From: Smittium mucronatum
Taxonomy: Eukaryota > Kickxellomycota > Harpellomycetes > Harpellales > Legeriomycetaceae
NCBI GenBank assembly: GCA_001953115.1
Contig: LSSL01002667.1
Span: 1-13,340 of the forward strand
Direction: 5' to 3'
Length of the DNA: 13,340 nt
Notes under the pieces: generated by a model
Seen by the model: the letters and a program-made list of their open reading frames with translations, nothing else
Databases searched by the model: none
What the model was told of the DNA's origin: nothing
Shown here: positions 1 to 8,691 of the stretch, piece after piece
Position numbering within the stretch: the first letter of the stretch is position 1
Layout of the letters: the number at the start of each line of letters is the position of its first letter
Position numbers and translations under genes: made by a program

Positions 1-127
1 TTTTTTATTTTTTTCCCGTCGAATTTTGGTGTGTAATGATTTTTCAATTTTTTTGATTTCATCTGGGCGCAGATTTATTTTTTTGTGGTCGCACGACCAA
101 ATCTCGTGGCGCCATTGGCCTTTTCTT
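1..127. other. T-rich flank with three small GC-rich dyads
   Basis: There is no open frame of note. The segment is mostly T runs but contains three short inverted repeats in a row: ATCTG-ggcg-CAGAT at 61-74, TGGTCG-ca-CGACCA at 86-99 and the perfect palindrome TGGCGCCA at 107-114. These are far richer in G and C than the surroundings. They end just before the flanking repeat begins at 128, and may be part of a larger repeat that continues left of the window. No function is recognised. Confidence 0.4.
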
Positions 128-340
128 ATTAGAGCGTTTAGTTATTGATAAACACTAAGTACAGATAGCCTGTATAGAATATACAGCTCTCTGGTACTAT
201 CTGGTCAGCTTTAAGCAGCTGGCTTAGTGTCGATAATATAAAAAATCGAAATGGAAATAAACTTTTTTTGGTAATAGAATTCAGCAATTTTATTGGCTAA
301 TTCAAATAAAAAAATCTAAAGGAGAGAGAGAGAGTAAAGG
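128..340 (+). repeat. Dispersed repeat unit L1 (left copy of flanking inverted repeat)
   Basis: This unit is nearly identical to the reverse complement of 13147-13340. Positions 128-176 (49 bases) and 178-233 (56 bases) match without a mismatch. The rest, to about 318, differs by a handful of substitutions and small indels, chiefly the length of a T run (7 versus 11). The unit contains a nested hairpin at 153-229 with arms CACTAAG/CTTAGTG (153-159, 223-229), CAGATAG/CTATCTG (162-168, 197-203) and CTGTATA/TATACAG (170-176, 180-186). An AT-rich tail follows, then a GA run at 322-334. No coding capacity and no RNA polymerase III B box were seen. The true outer end is unknown because the matching right copy runs off the window at 13340. 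Confidence 0.9.
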
Positions 341-390
341 AGAAGAAGGGACAATTTTTCTTAAATTTTTCATCTAAAAAATTCATATTT

Positions 391-605
391 GATAGTCGCT
401 GTACGGTCCGGAAGGTTCCCATTCGCATTTTCCCGATGTCCTGGAGGCCAAGTTTCAGGCCAGAGTACAGCAGCAACTGGCTTAGTGTCGAAAAATACAA
501 AAAATGGGAATGGAAATAAGCTTTTTTTTTGAGAATGGAATTCTGTACTTTTATTGACTAATCCAACTATAAAAATCTTAAGCAGAAAGATAGTAAAGAA
601 CAGAT
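391..605 (+). repeat. Dispersed repeat unit L2, divergent, with GC-rich insert
   Basis: A second unit lies directly after L1 in the same orientation. Its right half (about 474-605) follows the same order of motifs as L1: CTGGCTTAGTGTCGA at 477-491, an A-rich stretch, ATGGAAATAA, a T run, an ATGGAATTC block at about 535-543, TTTTATTG, then AAAAATCTTAA. Its left half starts with GATAG like L1. The hairpin core is replaced by a segment of about 70 bases (399-470) that is about 56% G+C by hand count. That segment is bounded by CTGTAC (399-404) and GTACAG (465-470), the counterparts of the apical stem arms in L1. The boundaries are approximate. Confidence 0.7.
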
Positions 606-846
606 AATAAAATTTCGACAACAGATAAATTATATTTATTAAGCAGTTTTAAAAAAGCATAAAGGGTGAATAAAAGACAATATAAACAGTAATAGAAATG
701 CATGGAAATTCCAAAGATCGATTAAATCGAACAGATTGACTTTTAAGCAAAGTCAGCTAAGGACTCATATAGAGATAATAGTATGAAAAGAAGTTATCTA
801 TTATCATCATAGTATCTAGTGACTATCTGAAATGATGGCAATGAGA
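606..846 (-). other. 3' flank of the minus-strand ABCA gene
   Basis: AT-rich non-coding sequence lies between the repeat L2 and the stop codon of the minus-strand transporter. It should hold the 3' untranslated region. Beyond the AATAAA motif at 635-640 (minus strand), nothing structured was seen. Confidence 0.6.
635..640 (-). terminator. Candidate polyadenylation signal AATAAA
   Basis: Plus-strand TTTATT reads AATAAA on the coding strand, about 207 bases past the TAA stop of the ABCA gene at 847. The other transporter has an AATAAA at almost the same distance (about 201 bases). Such hexamers are frequent by chance in AT-rich DNA, so this is a candidate only. Confidence 0.35.
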
Positions 847-3800
847 TTACTCAGTTGCACCAGATTCGTCTTCTCCTATAATTCGCAAAAAGACTTCATC
901 CAAAGAAGTTTGGCAGATACCCCAGTCATTGATATTATAATGATCCTTGTTAGCATTAAGCTGGTTATAAAGAGTGGCAATTAAATTGGGCTGGGGTTTG
1001 AATTCCCATGAGGCGCCATTGACAAAGTTATCAACTAGTTGAGCATCAATAGGAAGCATAGACTCGACGAATTTTTTTGCGTTGGGTAAATAAGATCTAT
1101 CACAAGATATTGTAACCAAGAATCCACTTCCATATAGCTGTTTAAGACGAAGTTGTGTTCCTATACATCTCATAGTACCTTGAGCCATAATTCCAATTCT
1201 GTTGCAAAGAACTTCAGCCTCTTCCATACTATGAGTAGTCAAAATTATTGTTCTCCCCTCTTTATTTCCATTGATAATATTCCAAACAGTTCTTCGGACT
1301 TCAGGGTCAAGACCTGTAGTCGGTTCATCTAAAAATACAACGCTTGGATTGCCCACAAATGAGATAGCAATACTAAGACGGCGTTTTTGACCTCCGGAAA
1401 GATTTTTTGAAAGCACATTTTTCATCGATGTAAGATCAACTCTTTCAATTACATCATCTACAACAGCCTTTTCATCCTTAGCAGGAATACCCTTGATTCT
1501 GGCGTAGAAGTATAAATGCTCTGAAATAGACAAATCGTCCCACAGGATATCGTGCTGAGGACAAATACCAACGTTGCGGTAAACTTGCTTAGTTTGAGTG
1601 GTGACATCAAAGCCAGCAAGGGTGGCATATCCTGATGACATTCTGTAAAGACCACTCATCATGGAAATAATAGTAGTTTTTCCTGCTCCATTAGGTCCCA
1701 GCAAGCCGAAAATCGTTCCTTTTTCCACAGTCATTGTGACATCTTTGACTGCAATTTTTCCACCGGGATAGACTTTGCGAACACGTCTGAGAATGAGGGG
1801 ATTATCGTGGCTAAACTGGTCATTAAGCACTCTATTTCTTTCGGCTTTTACATCACTGTCTTCGAATTGAAGTTCAGATTCATCGACCGAATCAAGGGTT
1901 CTAGGGATTTCAACCTCCTTTTTGAAGAAGTCGGTAATAAAGAAGTGCCATGGCCTGCGAATACCAAAATCGCCACCAATAACCAAGTTCAGATAAACTG
2001 CCAAAATAAGATAGACAAACCAACCAATAATAAGAGCAATGATTGAATTGAAAACGTCATCTCCAGACTTAAGATCAGAAAAAGTATAAGAGGGTCTCTC
2101 AGTGGAAACAGCAGCGGCATTTATTCTAGACATACCCCTGAACATTGCAAAAGGAGGCCAGATTAAGTATGCAAGTGGAGGGGAGCTTGTATAGATAAAT
2201 GATATGGCGCCGTCTATTATTACACTCCATAATACAATTAGATAGATTATAACCTGAGAAGAACTGCTTTTTTGGAAGATTGAGCTTAGGAAGAAAGAAA
2301 CTGATATCATGGCGTTTGCCCATACTAATAGCAGAATGCACAGGACTCCCAAGCTTGTGCCCTCAAACATTTCGAGCTTGAAAACTTTCCCAGAAATGAC
2401 AAAGAATATAAAAGACCATATAGCCAAGATAAAGAAATGCAGATAATGAGAAATATAGTAATATTTAAGTTTGAGGCCATTCATTTGCATCATAATCAAT
2501 ATGCGATCTTCCTTTTCTTTGACAATAATGAGAACAAATATTGAAATAAGAAAAGTTACACCGAAAGGATATAAGGATGTTCCAACCAAACTACCAATAG
2601 GAACTGAAAACTCGTAAATGTAAATTTGAGGCATTGCCCTCAGAAGATGAACTATAGATGCTTCTGCATTGTTCAATGCAGATTTGAGAAAACTATTGCC
2701 TAACTCGGCTTGTTGATTGACCATCCTTTGCACAATAGGAAGAATAGAACCAGCGCTAGAAGTTTGAACGTTTTCACCAACCTGTAATGTGTATTCCCAA
2801 ACCATGTTTTCATTGTCAGTTTTGTCAAAAACCAAAGCGCCCCAAGGGAGCTCAGTGGAAATAAAGGAAGTGTTTCCATAATAATATAGCAAAGAGTTGT
2901 AGTCATCTGGATCACTCACATTGGCATATAAAGCGTTGAATATATTAGGCTCTAGAGTCTGAATTTTAGCCAAAACGGATTTAACCTTATTAGATAGTGC
3001 ATCATCAACGTCTTCGGCTGTTACATTGTTAGACCCCATGGAATCGAACCAAGGAACAGCTTGGAAAGAGTATGGATACGAGACATTCTGCATGGGAGCA
3101 TTGAAATAAAACCTAGTAGTAGCCTGGTTAAGAATCCCAGAACCCATAGTAGAGTTGATTATTGACTGAGAAGAATTGGAACTTAGGTAATCTTGAATAG
3201 TTGATCCAGAGTCAAAGCCGGGACCATATAGAACAGTAGAAGGTATGCTGATTGGTTGAGCACGATTTCGATAACCGGCACCACCAGTAGGGGAATCCCT
3301 AACAAGGAACCATGGTGCCCCTTGGTTTATAAATAGCTTCAGTGCATATTTATCTTGAGCTAAGAGAATAGTATTTAGCCAACCGCCAAGAGGATCGGGC
3401 TTATCGGATGCTTCAATACGAGCTGAGAGGGATACGTTGGGGTTAAGGAAATAAGGATCAGAAAAACTGTAATCTTTATCAAGAGACCATGCGCAACTAG
3501 GGGCAGGATCGGCAATACTGAAGGGTCTAGTTTGACCGGTTTTGTCACTGATAGTATATGGAAGAATATAATAATTGGTTAGATAGTAAAGCTCGCCGGA
3601 TTTAGATTTTGGAACTTGAGAAGAGTCAAAGGTAGGAAGGTTGTCCAAGTTAATGCCAGAAATGGGAAGATTGTAGTCATCTAGAACGTTTTCATTGGAG
3701 CACATTAAATAATTAGCCCTTGGGTTAGAATTCTTAATCACGCGCTTAATAACAATCCCTATAATACCACCAATAGCCACCATTAAGAAGGGGCACAGAG

Positions 3801-3918
3801 CAACACAACAGATATTGATTTTGAGCTGCCTCCTCTGATAGGAAAGCTTGTTTCTAAGTAGAGCTCTGAACTGGAAAGACTTCCTTTCAACGGGGGTGCT
3901 ATCATATTCAGAATCCAT
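847..3918 (-). CDS. ABCA-family half-size ABC transporter (1023 aa, NBD1-like)
   Basis: This is an integral membrane ATP-binding cassette protein of subfamily A, in order TMD then NBD. A first membrane segment lies near residues 34-58. A very large extracytoplasmic loop follows (about 60-440) with seven N-glycosylation sequons (N161, N248, N255, N278, N298, N333, N349) and cysteines at 73 and 142. About five further membrane segments lie between 443 and 648. The ABCA hallmark EKEDR...MNGL is at 468-481 and the linker motif DVKAERNRV at 689-697. The NBD is complete: Walker A GPNGAGKT 741-748, Q-loop Q788, signature LSGGQ 840-844, Walker B VFLDE 861-865 with catalytic E865, D-loop GLDP 869-872 and switch H896. 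The ABCA C-terminal motif WGICQTSLDEVF is at 999-1010. The start is the first Met after an in-frame TAA, with A at -3 and G at +4. No intron is needed. Family members usually move lipids. The substrate and the membrane cannot be told from sequence. Confidence 0.95.
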   Translation of the reverse strand: MDSEYDSTPVERKSFQFRALLRNKLSYQRRQLKINICCVALCPFLMVAIGGIIGIVIKRVIKNSNPRANYLMCSNENVLDDYNLPISGINLDNLPTFDSSQVPKSKSGELYYLTNYYILPYTISDKTGQTRPFSIADPAPSCAWSLDKDYSFSDPYFLNPNVSLSARIEASDKPDPLGGWLNTILLAQDKYALKLFINQGAPWFLVRDSPTGGAGYRNRAQPISIPSTVLYGPGFDSGSTIQDYLSSNSSQSIINSTMGSGILNQATTRFYFNAPMQNVSYPYSFQAVPWFDSMGSNNVTAEDVDDALSNKVKSVLAKIQTLEPNIFNALYANVSDPDDYNSLLYYYGNTSFISTELPWGALVFDKTDNENMVWEYTLQVGENVQTSSAGSILPIVQRMVNQQAELGNSFLKSALNNAEASIVHLLRAMPQIYIYEFSVPIGSLVGTSLYPFGVTFLISIFVLIIVKEKEDRILIMMQMNGLKLKYYYISHYLHFFILAIWSFIFFVISGKVFKLEMFEGTSLGVLCILLLVWANAMISVSFFLSSIFQKSSSSQVIIYLIVLWSVIIDGAISFIYTSSPPLAYLIWPPFAMFRGMSRINAAAVSTERPSYTFSDLKSGDDVFNSIIALIIGWFVYLILAVYLNLVIGGDFGIRRPWHFFITDFFKKEVEIPRTLDSVDESELQFEDSDVKAERNRVLNDQFSHDNPLILRRVRKVYPGGKIAVKDVTMTVEKGTIFGLLGPNGAGKTTIISMMSGLYRMSSGYATLAGFDVTTQTKQVYRNVGICPQHDILWDDLSISEHLYFYARIKGIPAKDEKAVVDDVIERVDLTSMKNVLSKNLSGGQKRRLSIAISFVGNPSVVFLDEPTTGLDPEVRRTVWNIINGNKEGRTIILTTHSMEEAEVLCNRIGIMAQGTMRCIGTQLRLKQLYGSGFLVTISCDRSYLPNAKKFVESMLPIDAQLVDNFVNGASWEFKPQPNLIATLYNQLNANKDHYNINDWGICQTSLDEVFLRIIGEDESGATE

Positions 3919-3993
3919 GATAAAAATGAATATTAAATCTATGCGGTAAGAGAAATTAGATTATGTATTGTTCTATACTAAGAATTCAGACAG

Positions 3994-4001
3994 CTTATAT
4001 A
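3994..4001 (-). promoter_or_regulatory. Candidate TATA box TATATAAG
   Basis: The minus strand reads TATATAAG about 76 bases upstream of the ATG at 3918. This matches the TATAWAWR consensus well. The divergent gene has TATATAAA at a comparable position (55 bases upstream of its ATG), which raises confidence a little. In AT-rich DNA a chance match remains possible. Confidence 0.45.
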
Positions 4002-4105
4002 TGTTTTTCTAGCCTGCTATTAGGATTTGATTATGATTTAGTGAATCTGAATTGGACACTCATTAGTGGAACCAGGGTTGTTTTTTCACCGACAAAAAAA
4101 AACAA

Positions 4106-4115
4106 ATGCCAAGCC
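4106..4115 (+). repeat. Decamer ATGCCAAGCC, copy 1 of 3
   Basis: ATGCCAAGCC occurs exactly at 4106-4115, 5634-5643 and 6884-6893. A near copy extends as CAAATGCCAAG at 4973-4983, matching 4103-4113. A minus-strand GCCAAGCC occurs within 6676-6689. G+C-containing words this long are unusual in such AT-rich DNA. This could be a factor-binding site or residue of a decayed repeat. Confidence 0.35.
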
Positions 4116-4431
4116 CAATTGAATGAGTTGTTATCATTGTTTGTAAAAAAATAAATCAAATATGTAATTTCGAAATTAGCTAAACAAGACAGATAAATGG
4201 GAGTAATATATTTGTTTCATCAAACCAACCAACCCCTATTTAACGCTAAAAACTAAAATGTATATGAAATTCCAATTTGTATAACCTTATCTCATTTTAT
4301 TTGACCAATACTCGTTTTCCAAATTCCATAAAACTCGTTTGAAGTATCATTATTGGCCGAAAATTTGGTTGTATTTGTGTTTTCATCCACAAGTGGGCAT
4401 ATAAATAAAGGATGAATACTGACTTTTATAG

Positions 4432-4500
4432 GTCAAGTAATTTGGCATGATTAAATTTAAAGATATCATTGAATTAATACTATTGGACAATTTACTTGAC
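4432..4500. repeat. 69-base inverted repeat
   Basis: GTCAAGTAA at 4432-4440 pairs perfectly with TTACTTGAC at 4492-4500. After one mismatch the pairing continues (TTG with CAA), giving 12 of 13 paired positions. The interior is AT-rich and may pair weakly. It could be a miniature fold-back element or a structured transcript; no coding content. Confidence 0.5.
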
Positions 4501-5454
4501 AATAAATAAATATATTTGTTTAGACGATAAAATCTAAGTACGTAAACAATTATATAATGTATAATAAATTAACGAATGTATTTGCAGTGTTTACTAAGTC
4601 GATTTACTTCCAAAAACGTATATTATATTAATAATTTTTACACCAGGGGTAATTTTTTTCATATTTTCCACTGGCTTGAAAGAAATAGTTCAAACACAAT
4701 TTATGTAATAATTTACAAATGCTTCTGGGCGAATTATTACCAAAGTTAACCCAATAGTTGGGCAACATCTGGAATTCGACACAAGCATTAGTTTCTACAA
4801 ATGAGTTGTATATTAGCGGTCATATTTGCGCTTAGAACGTGTGGTATTAATCTGAATATGGTAGAGCGTTATTCGTTGTTTGAGGGGTGATTTTAATGTA
4901 ATTTTTTACGTAATAAAAAATAGATTTATTGAAGAAGGCGCTAAGGAAATAGGGGTATGACAGAATTTTTTTCAAATGCCAAGTTTAGCTAAATATAGTA
5001 ATTTGATTATCAATAGAAAATAATTGCACCAGTTTATCGTTTTTTGAATTCGCCGATTTTCAAGTACAACAAAGGCTTTCAAGATTTGCAAAATCAATCG
5101 ATTATTTCAGAAAATCATTAGGTGAAAATCAATATATTTCCTCGGCCACTAAAATCGCCCTAAATTTTTCTCATTCATAGCATCAGATCTCATTATTTGC
5201 AATAGCTTCGGAAACAGCGTAGAGAGTCAATTTATAAACAAACCCATTTCAACTATTATGGAACCTACAGCTCTTCTTAAAAACCGATTTTGTATATCAA
5301 AAACTCGTTTTCGCGTGGCCATTGGAAAAATACTTATTTTTCTCTTCCTCCACTAGTGGTGTATAAATGATCTATGGATAAGAAAACTAGTCACACTTTG
5401 CACATTCCTCTTTTAGTTTTACATGATGGAATTTTATTGGCCGATATCACATCT

Positions 5455-5470
5455 ACTTAGAAATCTAAGT
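5455..5470. repeat. Short hairpin ACTTAGA-aa-TCTAAGT
   Basis: This is a perfect 7-base inverted repeat with a 2-base spacer. It is most likely incidental in AT-rich DNA. It is recorded because it could act as a dimeric factor site. Confidence 0.3.
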
Positions 5471-5633
5471 TTATAATTTAATGGCATTACCAATCCAGAA
5501 TTTGAAGCCCGCTGGGTACAAGCGATTTCCCAATTTTCCGATCTAATGATTCGCGCAATAGATCATTTCTACGATTTTAATAGGTTAACCCTTATCTAAA
5601 TCAAATCTAAGCGCATAAAATAGGGCTTTTGGT

Positions 5634-5643
5634 ATGCCAAGCC
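5634..5643 (+). repeat. Decamer ATGCCAAGCC, copy 2 of 3
   Basis: This is an exact copy of the decamer at 4106-4115, followed here by TCTCAC. Flanking bases are not conserved between copies beyond the decamer. Confidence 0.35.
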
Positions 5644-6348
5644 TCTCACTTTTTAATAATTAAAAATCTTTGTTGTGTTATCAGTATCCTAAATCCTCGA
5701 TGTTTTATTGATATCATTCAATAGTATAGTCGGAGTTTTTTGCGTAACTGACCACTAAAAACCGTTATTTTCAAAGATCTTTCAAAAGATTCAGGAATAT
5801 ATAATGGTATCAGGACTGAAAACCTACAGGACATTTAGCCTAATTTTTAAACCCATTAAACCTCTGATTTAAAAAAATACTATCCTGTAAAAACAAATAA
5901 TTTCTGCAAAAAATACATGTTTTTGTTAATTTTTCAACTAAGGAATTTTATGGATATTAAATGTGGTTTCTATCTGCAAAAAATTTAAGAGTTTATATTA
6001 AACCATTCCGTTTTATAGTTGCCTTCTTAGAATATATGACCATTTAGCCAACGCTAGTCTCATTTAAACACGTTTTGATCAAATTGGATTGTTTGGTTTT
6101 TCGATCACCAGAAGCATTTTCTGATTGATAAAATTCTTTGCAATGATTATTACATGCAGGTATTATATCGTCTGTATTACTATTTTGGATATGACCAATT
6201 TCATTTAAGCTTATCATATACTCATGTTTATGATTTGTTTAAATTTTTTTGCGTTAATATTATTTGTTTGTTTTTAATAATGCTTAAATTGCACAGGTAT
6301 ATATTATTGGATAGAACAAATTCAATTAATAAAAATACATGTTAGTAA

Positions 6349-6367
6349 CAATTGACATCAGTCAATT
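6349..6367. repeat. Hairpin AATTGAC-atca-GTCAATT
   Basis: This is a perfect 7-base inverted repeat (arms 6350-6356 and 6361-6367) with a 4-base loop. It is the first of three tight hairpins spaced about 90-110 bases apart. Confidence 0.4.
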
Positions 6368-6459
6368 TGATTTTTTAGTGATAAAATTTTTTCAACCCCC
6401 AAAAACCCTTTCGGGACTAGTTGCACAAAATTAACAATATTTTTTTGTCTTTACTTAAT

Positions 6460-6489
6460 TCCAATTAATAAAATTAACTTTTAATTGGA
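6460..6489. repeat. Hairpin TCCAATTAA / TTAATTGGA
   Basis: This is a perfect 9-base inverted repeat (6460-6468 and 6481-6489) around a 12-base AT loop. It is the second of the three hairpins in this stretch. Confidence 0.4.
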
Positions 6490-6551
6490 TTAGTCTCCTT
6501 TATCATCAAATGGAAGGGAAATTGAATAGATAGAGGCCAAGCATTTTTTTT

Positions 6552-6567
6552 TGACCTAAAAAGGTCA
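6552..6567. repeat. Hairpin TGACCT-aaaa-AGGTCA
   Basis: This is a perfect 6-base inverted repeat with an A4 spacer, G+C-rich relative to its surroundings. It is the third hairpin of the cluster. It also has the form of an everted dimeric factor-binding site, but no factor can be named for this organism. Confidence 0.4.
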
Positions 6568-6883
6568 GTTATACATTTGGCAAGTGGAATAAAACCGAGT
6601 CATTCCTTTAAAAAAGTACCGATTTATTTAAACAATAAACAAGATTTGATGCTCAGATGTTTTTTATAATTTTTTAGGCTTGGCTTGGCTTTCAACTTAT
6701 AAATCCATCAAATTATATTAGCAAATAGAAAATACCTGTAATTTTACAATTCCAACTAAAATATACGATGAATTCATTATTTGTAATTAAATTTACATAA
6801 TTTGACTATTTTTTACAAATGTTCACATGTTACAAACATTTTTCTATTAATTAATCATCAAGATGATTTAATTGTAGATAGCA

Positions 6884-6893
6884 ATGCCAAGCC
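6884..6893 (+). repeat. Decamer ATGCCAAGCC, copy 3 of 3
   Basis: This is an exact third copy of the decamer at 4106 and 5634. It lies about 200 bases from the minus-strand tandem form GCCAAGCCAAGCC around 6676-6689. Confidence 0.35.
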
Positions 6894-6969
6894 GAGAACA
6901 TTTGGTATATCAGGCATTTTAATACACTTGAATACATCATAATCAGTATATTTTACAATATGGATGATC

Positions 6970-7030
6970 GGCACTGTCGCCTATACAGCTCTCTTTTCGG
7001 TACTTTTCAGCACCAGAAATATAAAAACTA
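6970..7030 (+). repeat. Probable decayed fragment of the flanking repeat
   Basis: TATACAGCTCTC at 6982-6993 matches L1 at 180-191 exactly. The following order (GGTAC, then TCAGC, then AATATAAAAA) parallels L1's GGTACTATC, GTCAGC and AATATAAAAAA. The preceding GTCGCCTATACAG resembles GCCTGTATA...TACAG with the hairpin loop deleted. Orientation is the same as L1. Similarity outside the 12-base core is loose. Confidence 0.45.
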
Positions 7031-7347
7031 TTGTTACTTTTCTGTAAACACAAGAACTTCTTGGATCAAACTTTATCGTAATACGGCTTAATTTTAAAAA
7101 TTATCAAATATAAAATCGTAAATCAATCTAATGAGAATTATAACGTAAATCAATATCAATCAGCATACTTTGAGAACTCCTTGGGACTTGAAAATGTTGT
7201 TGGTCTGCGATTATGTAACTGAATAATAATAATAATCTTGTTTAATAACAGCAAAAATTGGCATGTGCTTTTTTTTTCCAAATTTCCCCTTAAAAAAAAG
7301 CGTATTATTTGATTTTAGGTTATAGATGAAAATGGTGGAGAATGCAT

Positions 7348-7374
7348 CACTCTTCATACTTTATGCATGAAGTG
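7348..7374. repeat. Imperfect hairpin CACTcTTCAT / ATGAAGTG
   Basis: The arms 7348-7357 and 7367-7374 pair with one bulged C, around a 9-base loop. It is a modest structure in otherwise featureless AT-rich DNA. Confidence 0.3.
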
Positions 7375-8691
7375 TTACTTTATAATTATTAGAAAATCAT
7401 AGTTGCAACACGGATTATTGCGATTACTTACCTAAATTGTTATATTCTCATTTTGATCTAATAAATAAATTCTACGTTTTTACATCAATATTCATCAAAA
7501 ATTATTATTCTATTCTTTTAATAATGTATTTTTACGTCTAATTAACTATCTTTAACTTTTAATCTAGGATTTCTATAACATAAATTAAATTTTAGTTTTT
7601 TTGGTTAATATATCATTAGACCTAAAAGCGTAAAATAGTTTCTACTTGTTTGAGTCAAGAAAATTAACTTTATATACTAGATTATTTTTTATTATTGATT
7701 AAAACATCAATTCGATCTATGTAAAAAACCAGAGCACCAAACATAATATTTGAATAGATCATGATACTTCTGATATCATAAAATAAAATTAATTCATCTA
7801 TTATTTCAATATAGTCAGTCTAATATATTCTTTTCAGGATTGGATATGCTACGGAATATATTCAATTTCAATTAGACTTGATTAATATTACATCAACATT
7901 TTAAACTCAAAATAAGCCATCGGAAATTACTAAAAAAATTTCCTTTTGCGAGTATAGAGTCTTTATAAGGATAAATATGTATTCCTTTGATGTTTTCTGA
8001 ATCATGTTTTACCTAATTTTATTGTACATTATCTAAATAATAATATTACGTAATGTGTAACAAAAATATCTTTTTGCAGCAGTATTTATTGATTAAGGAA
8101 TTCCCTATATCTATTAAATGTGTAAATGCTCTTTTTCCACGCTATCATTTTCAGTGCCAAATTAGCATTTTTCTCTTATTCGCCATAAAGTCACTAATAT
8201 GTATTTGGGAGATTCCCTTTGAGAGATGGCACTTATCTAAAAACATTTTACCACTTTCTTAACTTGGAAAAATTAACATCTATATTGTATAAATTTTTTT
8301 GGGTAATTCAAAATTGTAATTACAGAATAAAACTTTATTATCAATGGGTTGAAAATTTATTAGAGATAGACTATTTTTTCACTCTTGCTGGCTTATAATC
8401 GAGTCAAATTCCTATTCAACCAATAGTTTTCAAAATAAAAATAAGTCTGGTCCTATAAAGAATATCCCATTTAAGCAAATATCTGAAAGAACCAATAATC
8501 CAAATTGGTATAGGATAATCATCAGTTTAAAATTTATATATGACATAAACCATAGACGCTTTTTTTTGCTTCAGCTCAAAAGAGGTCAACTATTTAGCCA
8601 TTTTTTGGCAATATGTGTTTTTACCACAATCCGTTGACTCCAATAAAATATTTTGGTTACACCAATATTCACCGACATCTTGTGTAGAGCC

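Noticed and set aside
128..340. SINE or tRNA-derived origin of the repeat
   Set aside because: No convincing RNA polymerase III A and B boxes and no cloverleaf were found. The nested hairpin alone does not support this.
297..621. Two overlapping minus-strand open frames of 67 and 83 codons
   Set aside because: They lie inside repeat units L1 and L2, overlap each other in different frames, and owe their length to T-rich tails (Phe, Leu, Ser) and the GC-rich insert. No domain is recognisable.
3919..3935. Trichomonad-type initiator (TCA followed by pyrimidine/T) just upstream of the start codons
   Set aside because: TCATTTTT and TCATATT do occur near the two ATGs, but the motif is too short and too likely in AT-rich DNA to support either an initiator or a trichomonad origin.
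3963..4154. 63-codon plus-strand frame over the promoter of the minus-strand transporter
   Set aside because: It overlaps the candidate TATA box and has no recognisable content.
4862..4870. TAGAGCGTT, a 9-base match to the start of L1 (129-137 region)
   Set aside because: The match stops after nine bases and the next repeat motifs do not follow. It is likely chance.
6154..6345. 63-codon open frame in the intergenic region
   Set aside because: It is rich in Phe, Tyr, Leu and Ile as expected from AT-rich random DNA, with no domain and no supporting context.
7117..7154. Direct repeat of CGTAAATCAAT 27 bases apart
   Set aside because: It is a single short duplication without further copies or context, so probably incidental.
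8053..8262. 69-codon open frame in the intergenic region
   Set aside because: Composition is that of chance AT-rich translation. No recognisable motif and no upstream signal.
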